Both the position numbers and the translations under genes were made by a program. Below are positions 5,783 through 13,781 of a stretch of 13,781 bases of DNA, in pieces. The stretch comes from JAWRCU01 sp033542235 (GTDB lineage: Bacteria > Pseudomonadota > Alphaproteobacteria > Rhizobiales > Rhizobiaceae). The notes beneath the pieces are model-generated. The model was given only the letters and a program-made list of their open reading frames with translations, was not told the DNA's origin and made no database searches. Every line of letters starts with the position of its first letter. The stretch's first letter is position 1. The DNA is taken from contig NZ_JAWRCU010000038.1 in assembly GCF_033542235.1 (NCBI RefSeq), positions 1 to 13,781 of the forward strand, read 5' to 3'.

Positions 5783-8700
5783 TCAAGGCGTGGTGTGGAC
5801 AGTCGTCTGGTGGCTGTCGTCGTACAGGATCTTGATGGTGTCGTGGACGCCGGTGAGCGTCGCGACCTCCACGAAGTTCGTGCCCGGACCGGTCCCGTCC
5901 GCATCGACTTTCACAGAGGTATTCGCACCGACGGTGCTGACCTGTACGAGGCTCAACGCGTCCGCTGCGTTGGCGGGAGCCCCGGCACCCAAGGCACCGA
6001 ATACCTTGCTCAGATCGAGGACATCGCCTTCGCCTGAGTTGTAGTCGGTAATGATGTCGTGAATGTTGAGGTTGAGCGAGTCGGCGCCGATGACGAAAGT
6101 GTCGGCTCCGGCGCCGCCGGTCATGGTGTCAGAACCAGTACCCCCAATCAGTATATCGTTGCCGCTGCCACCGATCAGGGTGTCGTTACCGGCGCCACCG
6201 TTCAGGATGTCGTCGCCACCACCACCGTACAACGTGTCGTGCAAGGATGAACCGGTCAAATTGTCCGCAAACGACGTGCCGATAAAGCCCTCAATGTTCG
6301 TGTAACTTCCCGAAGTCGTTCCGGCATTGAAGTTCGTTGGCAAAGAACTTTGAACCAAGGTCAGAGTAACGCCCGAAGTCAGTTCTGAAAAATCAAGCAG
6401 GTCGGTCCCTGAGCCTCCATCGTAGCTCCCGCTACTATTGTTGGCGATCCTGAGAACGTCGTTGCCGCTTCCACCATACATGGCGTTGTTGGCGAAGGCT
6501 CCACCGATCAGTAGATCATCGCCACCGCCGCCATAAAGAGAGTTCGATGAATTGTCGGCACCAATGAGAAGATCGTTGCCGTCACTGGCGCTTTCCTGCA
6601 CGCCATCGCCATAAAGGACATGCGATCCAGCGACAGTTGCCGCCAGGACGTCATTGCCCTGTCCCCCCTGGATGTTCGCATTGCCTTGGGCTTCGATCAG
6701 AATATCGTTCCCGGACGTTCCGATCAAAGCATTGACCCTTGTTACTGTCGCTGTCGTGGCTGTCTGATTGACTCCGTCGGTAGCGCTATAGTTGAACGAG
6801 TCGGATGAGCCGGTTGGGCCTGTAATCTTGAACGTGATGCGCTCATGATCCGCGGACAACGTGGCGTTCGACGTCACCGAGGCGACTGACAACTTGTCGC
6901 CATTCAGATCAGTGTCATTCCAAAGCAGGGCCGCCGCGGGGATAATGAAATCGCTGGCGTTAGTCTTGTGCACCAAAACAGAGTCGGCAATGGCTGTCGG
7001 CGGCACGTTCTCCACCACGTCCAATACGCCGATCGTGAAGTCCTGCGTCGATGTGCCCCCGTGCCCGTCCGAAGCCTGGACGGTGATCGTGTGTGAGGCG
7101 TTCGTTTCGAAGTCGAGGGCGCCCGCCACCGTCACGACACCGGTCGTCGCATCGATCGCGAAACGGCCGCCGGCATTGTTGGTGAGCGTATAGGATACCG
7201 TGTCGCCTGCGTCTGGGTCGGTGGCGTGCGCCGTGATGCCCACCACGGTGCCAATTGCAGCATTCTCGGCGACGGTGTTGGGAGCCGTGTCTGTGTCGGT
7301 CGGCCTTGTCGGGTTGTCATTGGCACCGGTGATGTGGATCGTCAGCGTCGAGGTGCTGGTCGCGCCGTTGGCGTCCTGCACGCCGTATTTGAAGACGTCG
7401 TCGACCTCCTGGCCTGCCCTCAGCGCGTCGAAGGCTGCATTCGGGGTGTAGGTGTACGTGCCGTCCGCCTTCATGATGAGGTCGCCATAGGTGCCGTGGG
7501 CGACACCGTCAGTGCCTGCCGACACCCAACTGACGGGTTGCCCGTTCGGCGATAGCGGCTGGATGGTGACCACGCTGAGCGCATCGCCATCGGGGTCGCT
7601 GTCATTGGCGAGAACATTGCCCGACGGAGCCGCCACACCGGCGTCGATACCGGACGTATCCGAAAGCGACAGAGTATCGGCCGTCAGAACCGGCGCGTCG
7701 TTGGTGCCGGTCAGCTTGATCTCGACGACATGCTGAGCGGTGCCGCCCTGTCCGTCGGAGACTTCGATCGTGTAGCTGATGATCGACTGCCAGCCCTTGG
7801 GCAGGAAATTGAATGCCTCGCTGCCGGAGTCGAACGACCAGTTGATCTTTCCTTCCGTGGCACCGTTTCCGATCACCGGATTGGTCCCGAGGTGGAAGAA
7901 GTCCTTCAGTTGATCGAGGGTGACATGGCTAAGGATGCCGGCTCCGGTTGCGGTGACCGAGACCACCTGGGCATTGACCGTATTGGGGACATCGAGATCG
8001 GTGACGGTCAGCGTTCCGCTGGTGGTCAGCCCGGCATCGGTCTCGATCAGCGACTGGTGGTCGCTGTCGCCCGCCTGGACAGTGATCACCGGCGCGTCAT
8101 TGGTGCCGGTGAGCTTGATCTCGACGACATGCTGAGCGGTGCCGCCCTGTCCGTCGGAGACTTCGATCGTGTAGCTGATGATCGACTGCCAGCCCTTGGG
8201 CAGGAAATTGAATGCCTCGCTGCCGGAGTCGAACGACCAGCTGATCTTTCCTTCCGTGGCACCGTTTCCGATCACCGGATTGGTCCCGAGGTGGAAGAAG
8301 TCCTTCAGTTGATCGAGGGTGACATGGCTCAGGATGCCCGCTCCGGATGCGGTGACCGAGACCACCTGGGCATTGACCGTATTGGGGACATCGACATCGG
8401 TGACGGTCAGCGTTCCGCTGGTGGTCAGCCCGGCATCGGTCTCGGTCAGCGACTGGTGGTCGCTGTCGCCCGCCTGGACGGTGATCACCGGCGCGTCATT
8501 GGTGCCGGTGAGCTTGATCTCGACGACATGCTGAGCGGTGCCGCCCTGGCCGTCGGAGACTTCGATCGTGTAGCTGATGACCGACTGCCAGCCCTTGGGC
8601 AGGAAATTGAATGCCTCGCTGCCGGAGTCGAACGACCAGCTGATCTTCCCGTCCGTGGCACCGTTTCCGATCACCGGGTTGGTCCCGAGATGGAAGAAAT

Positions 8701-11700
8701 CCTTCAGTTGATCCAGAGTGATGTGGCTCAGGATGCCCGCACCAGACGCGGTTACCGAGAGCACCTGGGCATTGACCGTATTGGGCACATCGAGGTCGGT
8801 GACGCTCAGCGTACCGCTGGCGGTCAGCCCGGCATCGGTCTCGGTCAGCGACTGGTGGTCGCTGTCGCCCGCCTGGACGGTGATCACCGGCGCGTCATTG
8901 GTGCCGGTGAGCTTGATCTCGACGACATGCTGAGCGGTGCCGCCCTGGCCGTCGGAGACTTCGATCGTGTAGCTGATGACCGACTGCCAGCCCTTGGGCA
9001 GGAAATTGAATGCCTCGCTGCCGGAGTCGAACGACCAGCTGATCTTCCCGTCCGTGGCACCGTTTCCGATCACCGGATTGGTCCCGAGATGGAAGAAATC
9101 CTTCAGTTGATCCAGAGTGACGTGGCTAAGGATGCCCGCACCAGACGCGGTTACCGAGAGCACCTGGGCATTGACAGTATCGGTGCCATCGACATCGGTG
9201 ACGCTCAGCGTACCGCTGGTGGTCAGCCCGGCATCGGTCTCGGTCAGCGACTGGTGGTCGCTGTCTCCCGCCTGGACCGTGATCACCGGCGCGTCATTCA
9301 CCGGATTTACCGTGATCGATACCGTGTTGCCGACGTGCGGATCGCTTTCGTCGCCGTCGCCGTCCGTGATGATGTAGGAGAAATCCGCCGTCCCGTTGAA
9401 ATTGGCGTTCGGCGTGAAGGTCCAGTTTCCTTGCGCGTCGAAGGTGTAGACGCCGACGCCGAGCACGGTGAAGGCGTAGACGCCGCCGCCCTGATTGACA
9501 CCTTCGGTGGCGATCGTATGGAAGTTGGTCCCGCCGTCGAAGCTGATCTTGGTCAGAGTCGCGCCATCGGCGCCCTGGATGTCGTTATCCAGGACATTGC
9601 CGCCGTGGGTACCCGTATCCTCGTCGAACGACACCGGGTCGTCTGCGACTGCTATCGGCACGTCGTCGGCGACATTAACGGTGAAGCTCTGCTCGATCGT
9701 ATCGCCGTCGCCGTCGGTTGCGACCACAGTGAAGCCGAGCGAGAGTGACGTGCCGTCGCCGGTAACGTGGTCCAGATTCTGGTACAGCGTGAAGATGTAG
9801 GTCGGATTCGCTGGTGAGCTCAGGGCGACGATAAAGACCGGCTGATCGATCGTCTCCGTCGACTTGAAGGCGACCAGCTGCTTTTCGCCGCTATCCGTCG
9901 TGCGCAGCTCGTAGGAAAGAGCGACACCGTCGGATGTGATCCCCGTCGGGTGCAGGGGATGGCCCCCGACATCGGTGGCGAAGTCGATGCGCGCGCCCTT
10001 TTTGTCTGCCCCCCAATCGATCTTCAGCGACTCGAAGCCGAACTGGACACCGGGAAGGCCGGCCTCGCTGACACTGGCGGACACCGGCGTGCCTTTCGAG
10101 GTCGGCACGTCGTCGGTCACATTCACGGTGAAGGACTGGTCGATCGCATCGCCGTCGCTGTCCGTTGCACGGATGTCGAACCTGATCGCAAGCGAATCTG
10201 TACCGCCGCCGGAGGCATGATCGAGGTTCTGGAACAGCGTGAAGGTATAGGTGGCGTTGTCTTCGGTGAAAGCCACGATGAAGACCGGCTGTGCCGCGCT
10301 CTCGCCTGTCTTATAGGCTGTGAGCACGTCATTGCCCTGACCGTCAGTGACGATTTGGTAGACGAGTGGGTTTCCGCCGGAGCTCAGGCCTGCCGGCAGG
10401 CCCGCGAGGCCGTCTTTGAAGTTGATATGCTTGGCCGCGCCATCGTCAGAATTCCAGTCGATGGCGAGCGAGGCGCTCACGACCTGTGCGCCAGGCACGC
10501 CCGCCTCATCGACGGTGCCGGTCCCGGCGGTGCCGGCCGTTGGCGTGTCATCGATCACGTTGACGGTGAAGTGGCCGCCGACGCTGTCGCCATCCGAATC
10601 CGTTGCGACGAAGTCGAAGGCAAGCGGCAACGAGGTTCCGTTCGCGCCTGTATGGTCGAGATTATTGCTCAGCGTGAAGTTGTAGCTTCCCGAACCATCG
10701 TCTGAAAGCGTTACGGTAAAGATCAGGGCGCTGGCCGGTGGTGTCGAGCCAATCCAGACGCCGCCCTTCTCCGTGATGTAGTTGGTGCCGTCGTAGCGGT
10801 AGGCCGTCAGCGTGTGGCCGTCATTGGAAAGCTCGTAGCGGATGCCGTAGCCGTTCGACATGACGCCGGCCGGCGTCGCGCCGTCCAAGCTGGGGTCGAA
10901 AACCACGTCGCGGTCATTCGGGCCGGAATTCGGGTTGGCGTTGTCGGCGCCCCAGTTAATGTAGAGCGGCGCGTCCACGATGCTTTGCGAGACGAATGCG
11001 TTCGAACCACCGCTCTGCGTCGTTTCGACGAGCGTCGGATCGCTCGCATGCAAATCTACGTTTGCCAGATAAGTGCCGGTGTTATCTCCCGGTCCCGTCT
11101 CTACGAAGCGGATGGTATTCGAGGTTCCGTCGGCGATCAGATTGAGCGTCGCCGTGGTCATCGTCGTTCCCGGCGCGTAATGCGCGACCAGGGTGTTGTT
11201 CCAATAGACATCCAGGCCTGCGCTGGCTGGATTGGATGCGCCATACTCGAAACTCAGCGTATAGCTTTGTCCAGCCACGAGGGCGACCGTCTGTGAAATG
11301 CCGACATTGCCGGGCGTCGCGGCGAGGTCGACCATGGGCGCGCCATTGCTGGTGGACACACCAAGATAGCCGCTGTCGATTCTCTCGAGTTGCACACCCG
11401 TCTGGCCTGGCGTCGTACCCTCGATCTGCCATCCTGTGACATTGGTCGACGATTGTCCCCAGCTTTCGCTGTTCCAGACACCATCCGTGAACTGGCCGTT
11501 AACAAGCTGATTGCCCGCCGCTGGCGCTCCGATCACCGGCGTGTCATCGTCGACGTTAATCGTCAACGAGCCGTTGGCCGTGTCTCCGTCGCCATCCTTC
11601 ACCTGGTAGGTCAGCGTGAAGCTCTGGTTGTTTTCGTCATTGCCCGCCTGGTGGGCAATCGGCGCGTTCTGCGTCACCGTATAGGCGCCGCTCGCCGGGT

Positions 11701-13781
11701 TCAGCGTCACCGTGATGACCGTCGTGCCGTTCTGCTTGATCAGCAGGTTGTCGCCCGACTTCTCATAGGTGAAGCCCGTCGCCCCGCCGCTCGTCGTCAC
11801 ATTGGTCAGCCACTCGATCGTGCCGCCGTCGGCGCCGAAGGAGTGCGCCAGCGTGCCGGACGTATTCTGCGCATCGGCGTCATCGCCTGGGCCGCCGGGA
11901 TTGCCGCCCGCGAGCGCGTCGTCGTCGAGGCGGACGAGGCCATTCGTACCGGCGGTCGGGCCGTCGTCGAGGAACTGGATCTTGTCGCCGATCTGCACCG
12001 TCTTGGTGACGGTGTCGCCGTCATTGTCGGTGACGCTGTAGGACACCTGGATCTTGCCGGAGAGGTCGACCGCCTCGTTCGCGCTATTTGGATTGCCATG
12101 CGCGAGCGACAGGTACTGGGCGATATTGACGCCGCCGAAGGCATCGATCGCGATGGCGAAGGCAGCCTGGCCGTTGGCGCCGCCGACGCGGCCCACGATA
12201 AGGTCGCCCTCCTGGAACAGGCGAATGTCGTCGCCCGCCGTGGTCTTCAGGCCGGACAGCACGCCATCGTTGCCGACGATCTGCAGCGCCAGGGTCTTCG
12301 AGCCCGGTTCGTCCGCGCCGGTGTTCGAGGAGTAGGTGAACAGGACGTTGCGCGCATAGCCGATCGCGCCCGAGCCCGCGACATCCGGATCATCGCCCTT
12401 GTTGGCGACGCCGGAGAACAGGGCTTGCGCAAATGCGGCCGGAATGCCGGAGAGATCGTTCGTGCCGCTCTGGGCGCCGGGCGTCTCGTCGTGCACGACA
12501 CTGTTGTTCGTCAGGGCCAGATTGACCACCGGCACGTCGTCGGTGACCGTCACCTTCGCCTTGCCGGTGAGCGTCACGCTGTCGCCGTCGCCATCGGTCG
12601 CCTTGATGACGGAGCCGAAGTCGATGGCGTTGATCGAACCGCCCTTTGCGACCAGATCCGTGTTCTCGTCCGCGCTTCCGGGCGCAGGCTTCACATGGTC
12701 GAGCTGGTCATACAGGCGGAACGTAAAGTTGCCGTGCGAATCGAGCGTGAAGCTCAGCACCGTCCGGTCGCCGATCGCGTTGTACTTGCCGTTGCCGTTG
12801 TCGACATAGCCGATCAGCGCGTTGCCGACGACCGCAAAGCTCAGCACCCCACCCTTCGACTGCAGGCCGAGCGCCGCCATGGCGGCGGCCGCATCGCCGG
12901 TGAAGGAGAAGCCGCCGCCCGCCGCCGGGCCGTCGGCGCCGAAGGAGACCGTCGAAGCCAGAGAGCCCGACGCCGTGGCAGCACCAAGAAGATCGGTCGA
13001 GGAGCCGTCACCCGTGCCGTCATTCGGGCTGGTGCCCACCGACAGCAGGTTCGCGATATCGTCCTCGTTGACCGTGACCGGCGCCGTGCCCGCCGCAAGC
13101 GTCGGGCCGTCGTCGTCGACATTGATCGTCAATGAGCCGTTGGCCGTGTCTCCGTCGCCATCCTTCACCTGGTAGGTCAGCGTGAAGCTCTGGTTGTTCT
13201 CGTCATTGCCCGGCTGGTGAGCGATCGGCGCGTTCTGCGTCACCGTGTAGGCGCCGCTCGCCGGGTTCAGCGTCACGGTAATGACCGTCGTACCGTTCTG
13301 CTTGATCAGCAGGTCGTCGCCCGACTTCTCATAGGTGAAGCCGGTCGCCCCGCCGCTCGTCGTCACATTGGTCAACCACGAGATCGTGCCGCCGTCGGCG
13401 CCGAAGGAATGCGCGAGCGTGCCCGACGTATTCTGAGCATCGGCGTCATCGCCCGTGCCGCCGGGATTGCCGCCGGCAAGCGCGTCATCGTCGAGGCGCA
13501 CGAGGTCATTCGCACCGGCTGACGGGCCGTCGTCGAGGAACTGGATCTTGTCGCCGATCTGCACGGTCTTGGTGACGGTGTCGCCGTCATTGTCGGTGAC
13601 GCTGTAGGACACCTCGAGCTTGCCGAGGAGGTTGACCGCCTCGTTGGCGCTGCTCGTATTGCCATGCGCGAGCGACAGGTACTGGGCGACGCTCACGCCT
13701 CCGAGGCCATCGATGGCGATGGCGAAGGCGGCCTGGCCGTTGGCGCCGCCGACGCGGCCCACGACAAACCCACCCTCCTGA
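5783..13781 (-). CDS. giant type I-secreted RTX/VCBS/cadherin-like adhesin, 5' end outside the window
   Basis: An uninterrupted frame runs from TGA 5783-5785 to the window edge. Six codons (QEGGFV) precede the first GTG at 13762 and match an internal repeat, so the gene continues upstream. Modules by position: T1SS-143/DUF5801-type repeats (13781-11541), a lectin-like jelly-roll module (about 11540-11045), three T1SS-143-type repeats (about 11044-9660), a tandem-95 cadherin-like module (9659-9296), four VCBS repeats (9295-7700), a fifth VCBS (7699-about 7318), a cadherin repeat (about 7317-7000), an Ig-like module, then RTX nonapeptides of GGxGxDxLx type (about 6700-6090) and a C-terminal secretion domain ending HQTTVHTTP. 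Linkers carry DxDGD calcium sites. Such proteins leave by a type I ABC exporter and fold in extracellular calcium. Attachment or biofilm is the likely role. No exporter, retention module or protease site is visible. Confidence 0.93.
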   Translation of the reverse strand, partial: QEGGFVVGRVGGANGQAAFAIAIDGLGGVSVAQYLSLAHGNTSSANEAVNLLGKLEVSYSVTDNDGDTVTKTVQIGDKIQFLDDGPSAGANDLVRLDDDALAGGNPGGTGDDADAQNTSGTLAHSFGADGGTISWLTNVTTSGGATGFTYEKSGDDLLIKQNGTTVITVTLNPASGAYTVTQNAPIAHQPGNDENNQSFTLTYQVKDGDGDTANGSLTINVDDDGPTLAAGTAPVTVNEDDIANLLSVGTSPNDGTGDGSSTDLLGAATASGSLASTVSFGADGPAAGGGFSFTGDAAAAMAALGLQSKGGVLSFAVVGNALIGYVDNGNGKYNAIGDRTVLSFTLDSHGNFTFRLYDQLDHVKPAPGSADENTDLVAKGGSINAIDFGSVIKATDGDGDSVTLTGKAKVTVTDDVPVVNLALTNNSVVHDETPGAQSGTNDLSGIPAAFAQALFSGVANKGDDPDVAGSGAIGYARNVLFTYSSNTGADEPGSKTLALQIVGNDGVLSGLKTTAGDDIRLFQEGDLIVGRVGGANGQAAFAIAIDAFGGVNIAQYLSLAHGNPNSANEAVDLSGKIQVSYSVTDNDGDTVTKTVQIGDKIQFLDDGPTAGTNGLVRLDDDALAGGNPGGPGDDADAQNTSGTLAHSFGADGGTIEWLTNVTTSGGATGFTYEKSGDNLLIKQNGTTVITVTLNPASGAYTVTQNAPIAHQAGNDENNQSFTLTYQVKDGDGDTANGSLTINVDDDTPVIGAPAAGNQLVNGQFTDGVWNSESWGQSSTNVTGWQIEGTTPGQTGVQLERIDSGYLGVSTSNGAPMVDLAATPGNVGISQTVALVAGQSYTLSFEYGASNPASAGLDVYWNNTLVAHYAPGTTMTTATLNLIADGTSNTIRFVETGPGDNTGTYLANVDLHASDPTLVETTQSGGSNAFVSQSIVDAPLYINWGADNANPNSGPNDRDVVFDPSLDGATPAGVMSNGYGIRYELSNDGHTLTAYRYDGTNYITEKGGVWIGSTPPASALIFTVTLSDDGSGSYNFTLSNNLDHTGANGTSLPLAFDFVATDSDGDSVGGHFTVNVIDDTPTAGTAGTGTVDEAGVPGAQVVSASLAIDWNSDDGAAKHINFKDGLAGLPAGLSSGGNPLVYQIVTDGQGNDVLTAYKTGESAAQPVFIVAFTEDNATYTFTLFQNLDHASGGGTDSLAIRFDIRATDSDGDAIDQSFTVNVTDDVPTSKGTPVSASVSEAGLPGVQFGFESLKIDWGADKKGARIDFATDVGGHPLHPTGITSDGVALSYELRTTDSGEKQLVAFKSTETIDQPVFIVALSSPANPTYIFTLYQNLDHVTGDGTSLSLGFTVVATDGDGDTIEQSFTVNVADDVPIAVADDPVSFDEDTGTHGGNVLDNDIQGADGATLTKISFDGGTNFHTIATEGVNQGGGVYAFTVLGVGVYTFDAQGNWTFTPNANFNGTADFSYIITDGDGDESDPHVGNTVSITVNPVNDAPVITVQAGDSDHQSLTETDAGLTTSGTLSVTDVDGTDTVNAQVLSVTASGAGILSHVTLDQLKDFFHLGTNPVIGNGATDGKISWSFDSGSEAFNFLPKGWQSVISYTIEVSDGQGGTAQHVVEIKLTGTNDAPVITVQAGDSDHQSLTETDAGLTASGTLSVTDLDVPNTVNAQVLSVTASGAGILSHITLDQLKDFFHLGTNPVIGNGATDGKISWSFDSGSEAFNFLPKGWQSVISYTIEVSDGQGGTAQHVVEIKLTGTNDAPVITVQAGDSDHQSLTETDAGLTTSGTLTVTDVDVPNTVNAQVVSVTASGAGILSHVTLDQLKDFFHLGTNPVIGNGATEGKISWSFDSGSEAFNFLPKGWQSIISYTIEVSDGQGGTAQHVVEIKLTGTNDAPVITVQAGDSDHQSLIETDAGLTTSGTLTVTDLDVPNTVNAQVVSVTATGAGILSHVTLDQLKDFFHLGTNPVIGNGATEGKINWSFDSGSEAFNFLPKGWQSIISYTIEVSDGQGGTAQHVVEIKLTGTNDAPVLTADTLSLSDTSGIDAGVAAPSGNVLANDSDPDGDALSVVTIQPLSPNGQPVSWVSAGTDGVAHGTYGDLIMKADGTYTYTPNAAFDALRAGQEVDDVFKYGVQDANGATSTSTLTIHITGANDNPTRPTDTDTAPNTVAENAAIGTVVGITAHATDPDAGDTVSYTLTNNAGGRFAIDATTGVVTVAGALDFETNASHTITVQASDGHGGTSTQDFTIGVLDVVENVPPTAIADSVLVHKTNASDFIIPAAALLWNDTDLNGDKLSVASVTSNATLSADHERITFKITGPTGSSDSFNYSATDGVNQTATTATVTRVNALIGTSGNDILIEAQGNANIQGGQGNDVLAATVAGSHVLYGDGVQESASDGNDLLIGADNSSNSLYGGGGDDLLIGGAFANNAMYGGSGNDVLRIANNSSGSYDGGSGTDLLDFSELTSGVTLTLVQSSLPTNFNAGTTSGSYTNIEGFIGTSFADNLTGSSLHDTLYGGGGDDILNGGAGNDTLIGGSGNDILIGGTGSDTMTGGAGADTFVIGADSLNLNIHDIITDYNSGEGDVLDLSKVFGALGAGAPANAADALSLVQVSTVGANTSVKVDADGTGPGTNFVEVATLTGVHDTIKILYDDSHQTTVHTTP
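6090..6700 (-). repeat. RTX nonapeptide block of the adhesin
   Basis: At least nine glycine/aspartate nonapeptides are seen in order: GQGNDVLAA, GGGGDDLLI, GGSGNDVLR, GGSGTDLLD, GGGGDDILN, GGAGNDTLI, GGSGNDILI, GGTGSDTMT and GGAGADTFV. They form a first, interrupted group and a second, tight group of five at about 6090-6240. Each pair of turns binds calcium in a parallel beta-roll after export. Confidence 0.92.
7700..9295 (-). repeat. four tandem 399-bp VCBS repeats inside the adhesin gene
   Basis: Units lie at 9295-8897, 8896-8498, 8497-8099 and 8098-7700, each exactly 399 bp (133 codons). Each runs from DAPVITVQAGDSDHQS to KLTGTN, containing LDQLKDFFHLGTNPVIGNGA. They are nearly identical at DNA level. 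Units 1-2 share GATDGK and WQSVISY; units 3-4 share GATEGK and WQSIISY. The protein fold is a VCBS-type beta-sandwich. Confidence 0.95.
11545..12215 (-). repeat. long-period repeat, copy B
   Basis: This matches 13111-13781 at a constant offset of 1,566 bp (522 codons). It encodes QEGDLIVGRVGGANGQAAF through INVDDDTP, including VRLDDDALAGGNPGG. Differences are scattered and mostly at third positions. Confidence 0.9.
13111..13781 (-). repeat. long-period repeat, copy A, cut by the window edge
   Basis: This is the same segment as 11545-12215. It is open at 13781, so the true repeat boundary and any further copies lie outside the window. The offset is exactly in frame. Confidence 0.88.

Noticed and set aside
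7700..9295. Regular repeat array considered as CRISPR
   Set aside because: The units are 399 bp and coding throughout, with no short repeats or unique spacers.
7730..9748. A 672-codon open frame on the plus strand
   Set aside because: It is the antisense shadow of the VCBS repeats. Because the unit length is a multiple of three and lacks stops in this frame, the open frame is repeated with it. There is no ribosome site, signal or known domain.
11390..13135. A 581-codon open frame on the plus strand
   Set aside because: This is an antisense shadow of the adhesin, with arginine/valine-rich composition typical of reverse reading of high-G+C repeat DNA.

Overview
The window looks like chromosome from an alphaproteobacterium of the order Hyphomicrobiales (Rhizobiales), probably close to Mesorhizobium or its relatives. 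This rests on the high G+C codon use, the form of the initiator tRNA (an A:U pair in the anticodon stem), a rhizobial-type palindromic intergenic repeat, and the look of the MltB-like, GGDEF and methyltransferase proteins. The genus is an inference; no database search was possible.

Layout. 1-152: a complete initiator tRNA (fMet) with its own terminator. 365-1162 (-): a small secreted lytic murein transglycosylase. 1163-1906: a gene-poor stretch holding a serine-recombinase fragment and two strong perfect hairpins, apparently mobile-element debris. 1907-2635 (+): a class I SAM-dependent methyltransferase. 2636-3082: an intergenic stretch with the truncated C-terminal domain of an AadA-like aminoglycoside adenylyltransferase. 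3083-3886 (-): a two-helix membrane GGDEF protein whose active site is degenerate but whose c-di-GMP I-site is intact. 3887-4193: no gene, with a nested palindrome at its end. 4194-5707 (-): a two-gene unit, a small cysteine-containing secreted protein followed by a periplasmic-binding-fold lipoprotein, joined by a TTGA stop/start overlap. 5783-13781 (-): the 3' part of one enormous gene, still open at the window edge, coding for at least 2,665 residues of a type I-secreted RTX/VCBS/cadherin-like adhesin.

The adhesin dominates the window. From N to C it has T1SS-143/DUF5801-type repeats arranged in a long 522-residue period, a lectin-like jelly-roll module, three further T1SS-143-type repeats, a cadherin-like (tandem-95) module, four near-identical 133-residue VCBS repeats, a fifth VCBS repeat, a cadherin repeat, a further Ig-like module, an RTX calcium-binding block and a C-terminal type I secretion signal. 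The N-terminus (anchor or retention region) and the ABC/MFP/TolC transporter genes are not in the window.

How the genes may work together is partly inference. The adhesin would be exported by a type I system, fold in calcium and mediate attachment or biofilm formation. The two genes just downstream on the same strand encode envelope proteins and could be accessory to it. The degenerate GGDEF protein could be a c-di-GMP receptor, and c-di-GMP controls large RTX adhesins in other bacteria, but nothing here proves a link.
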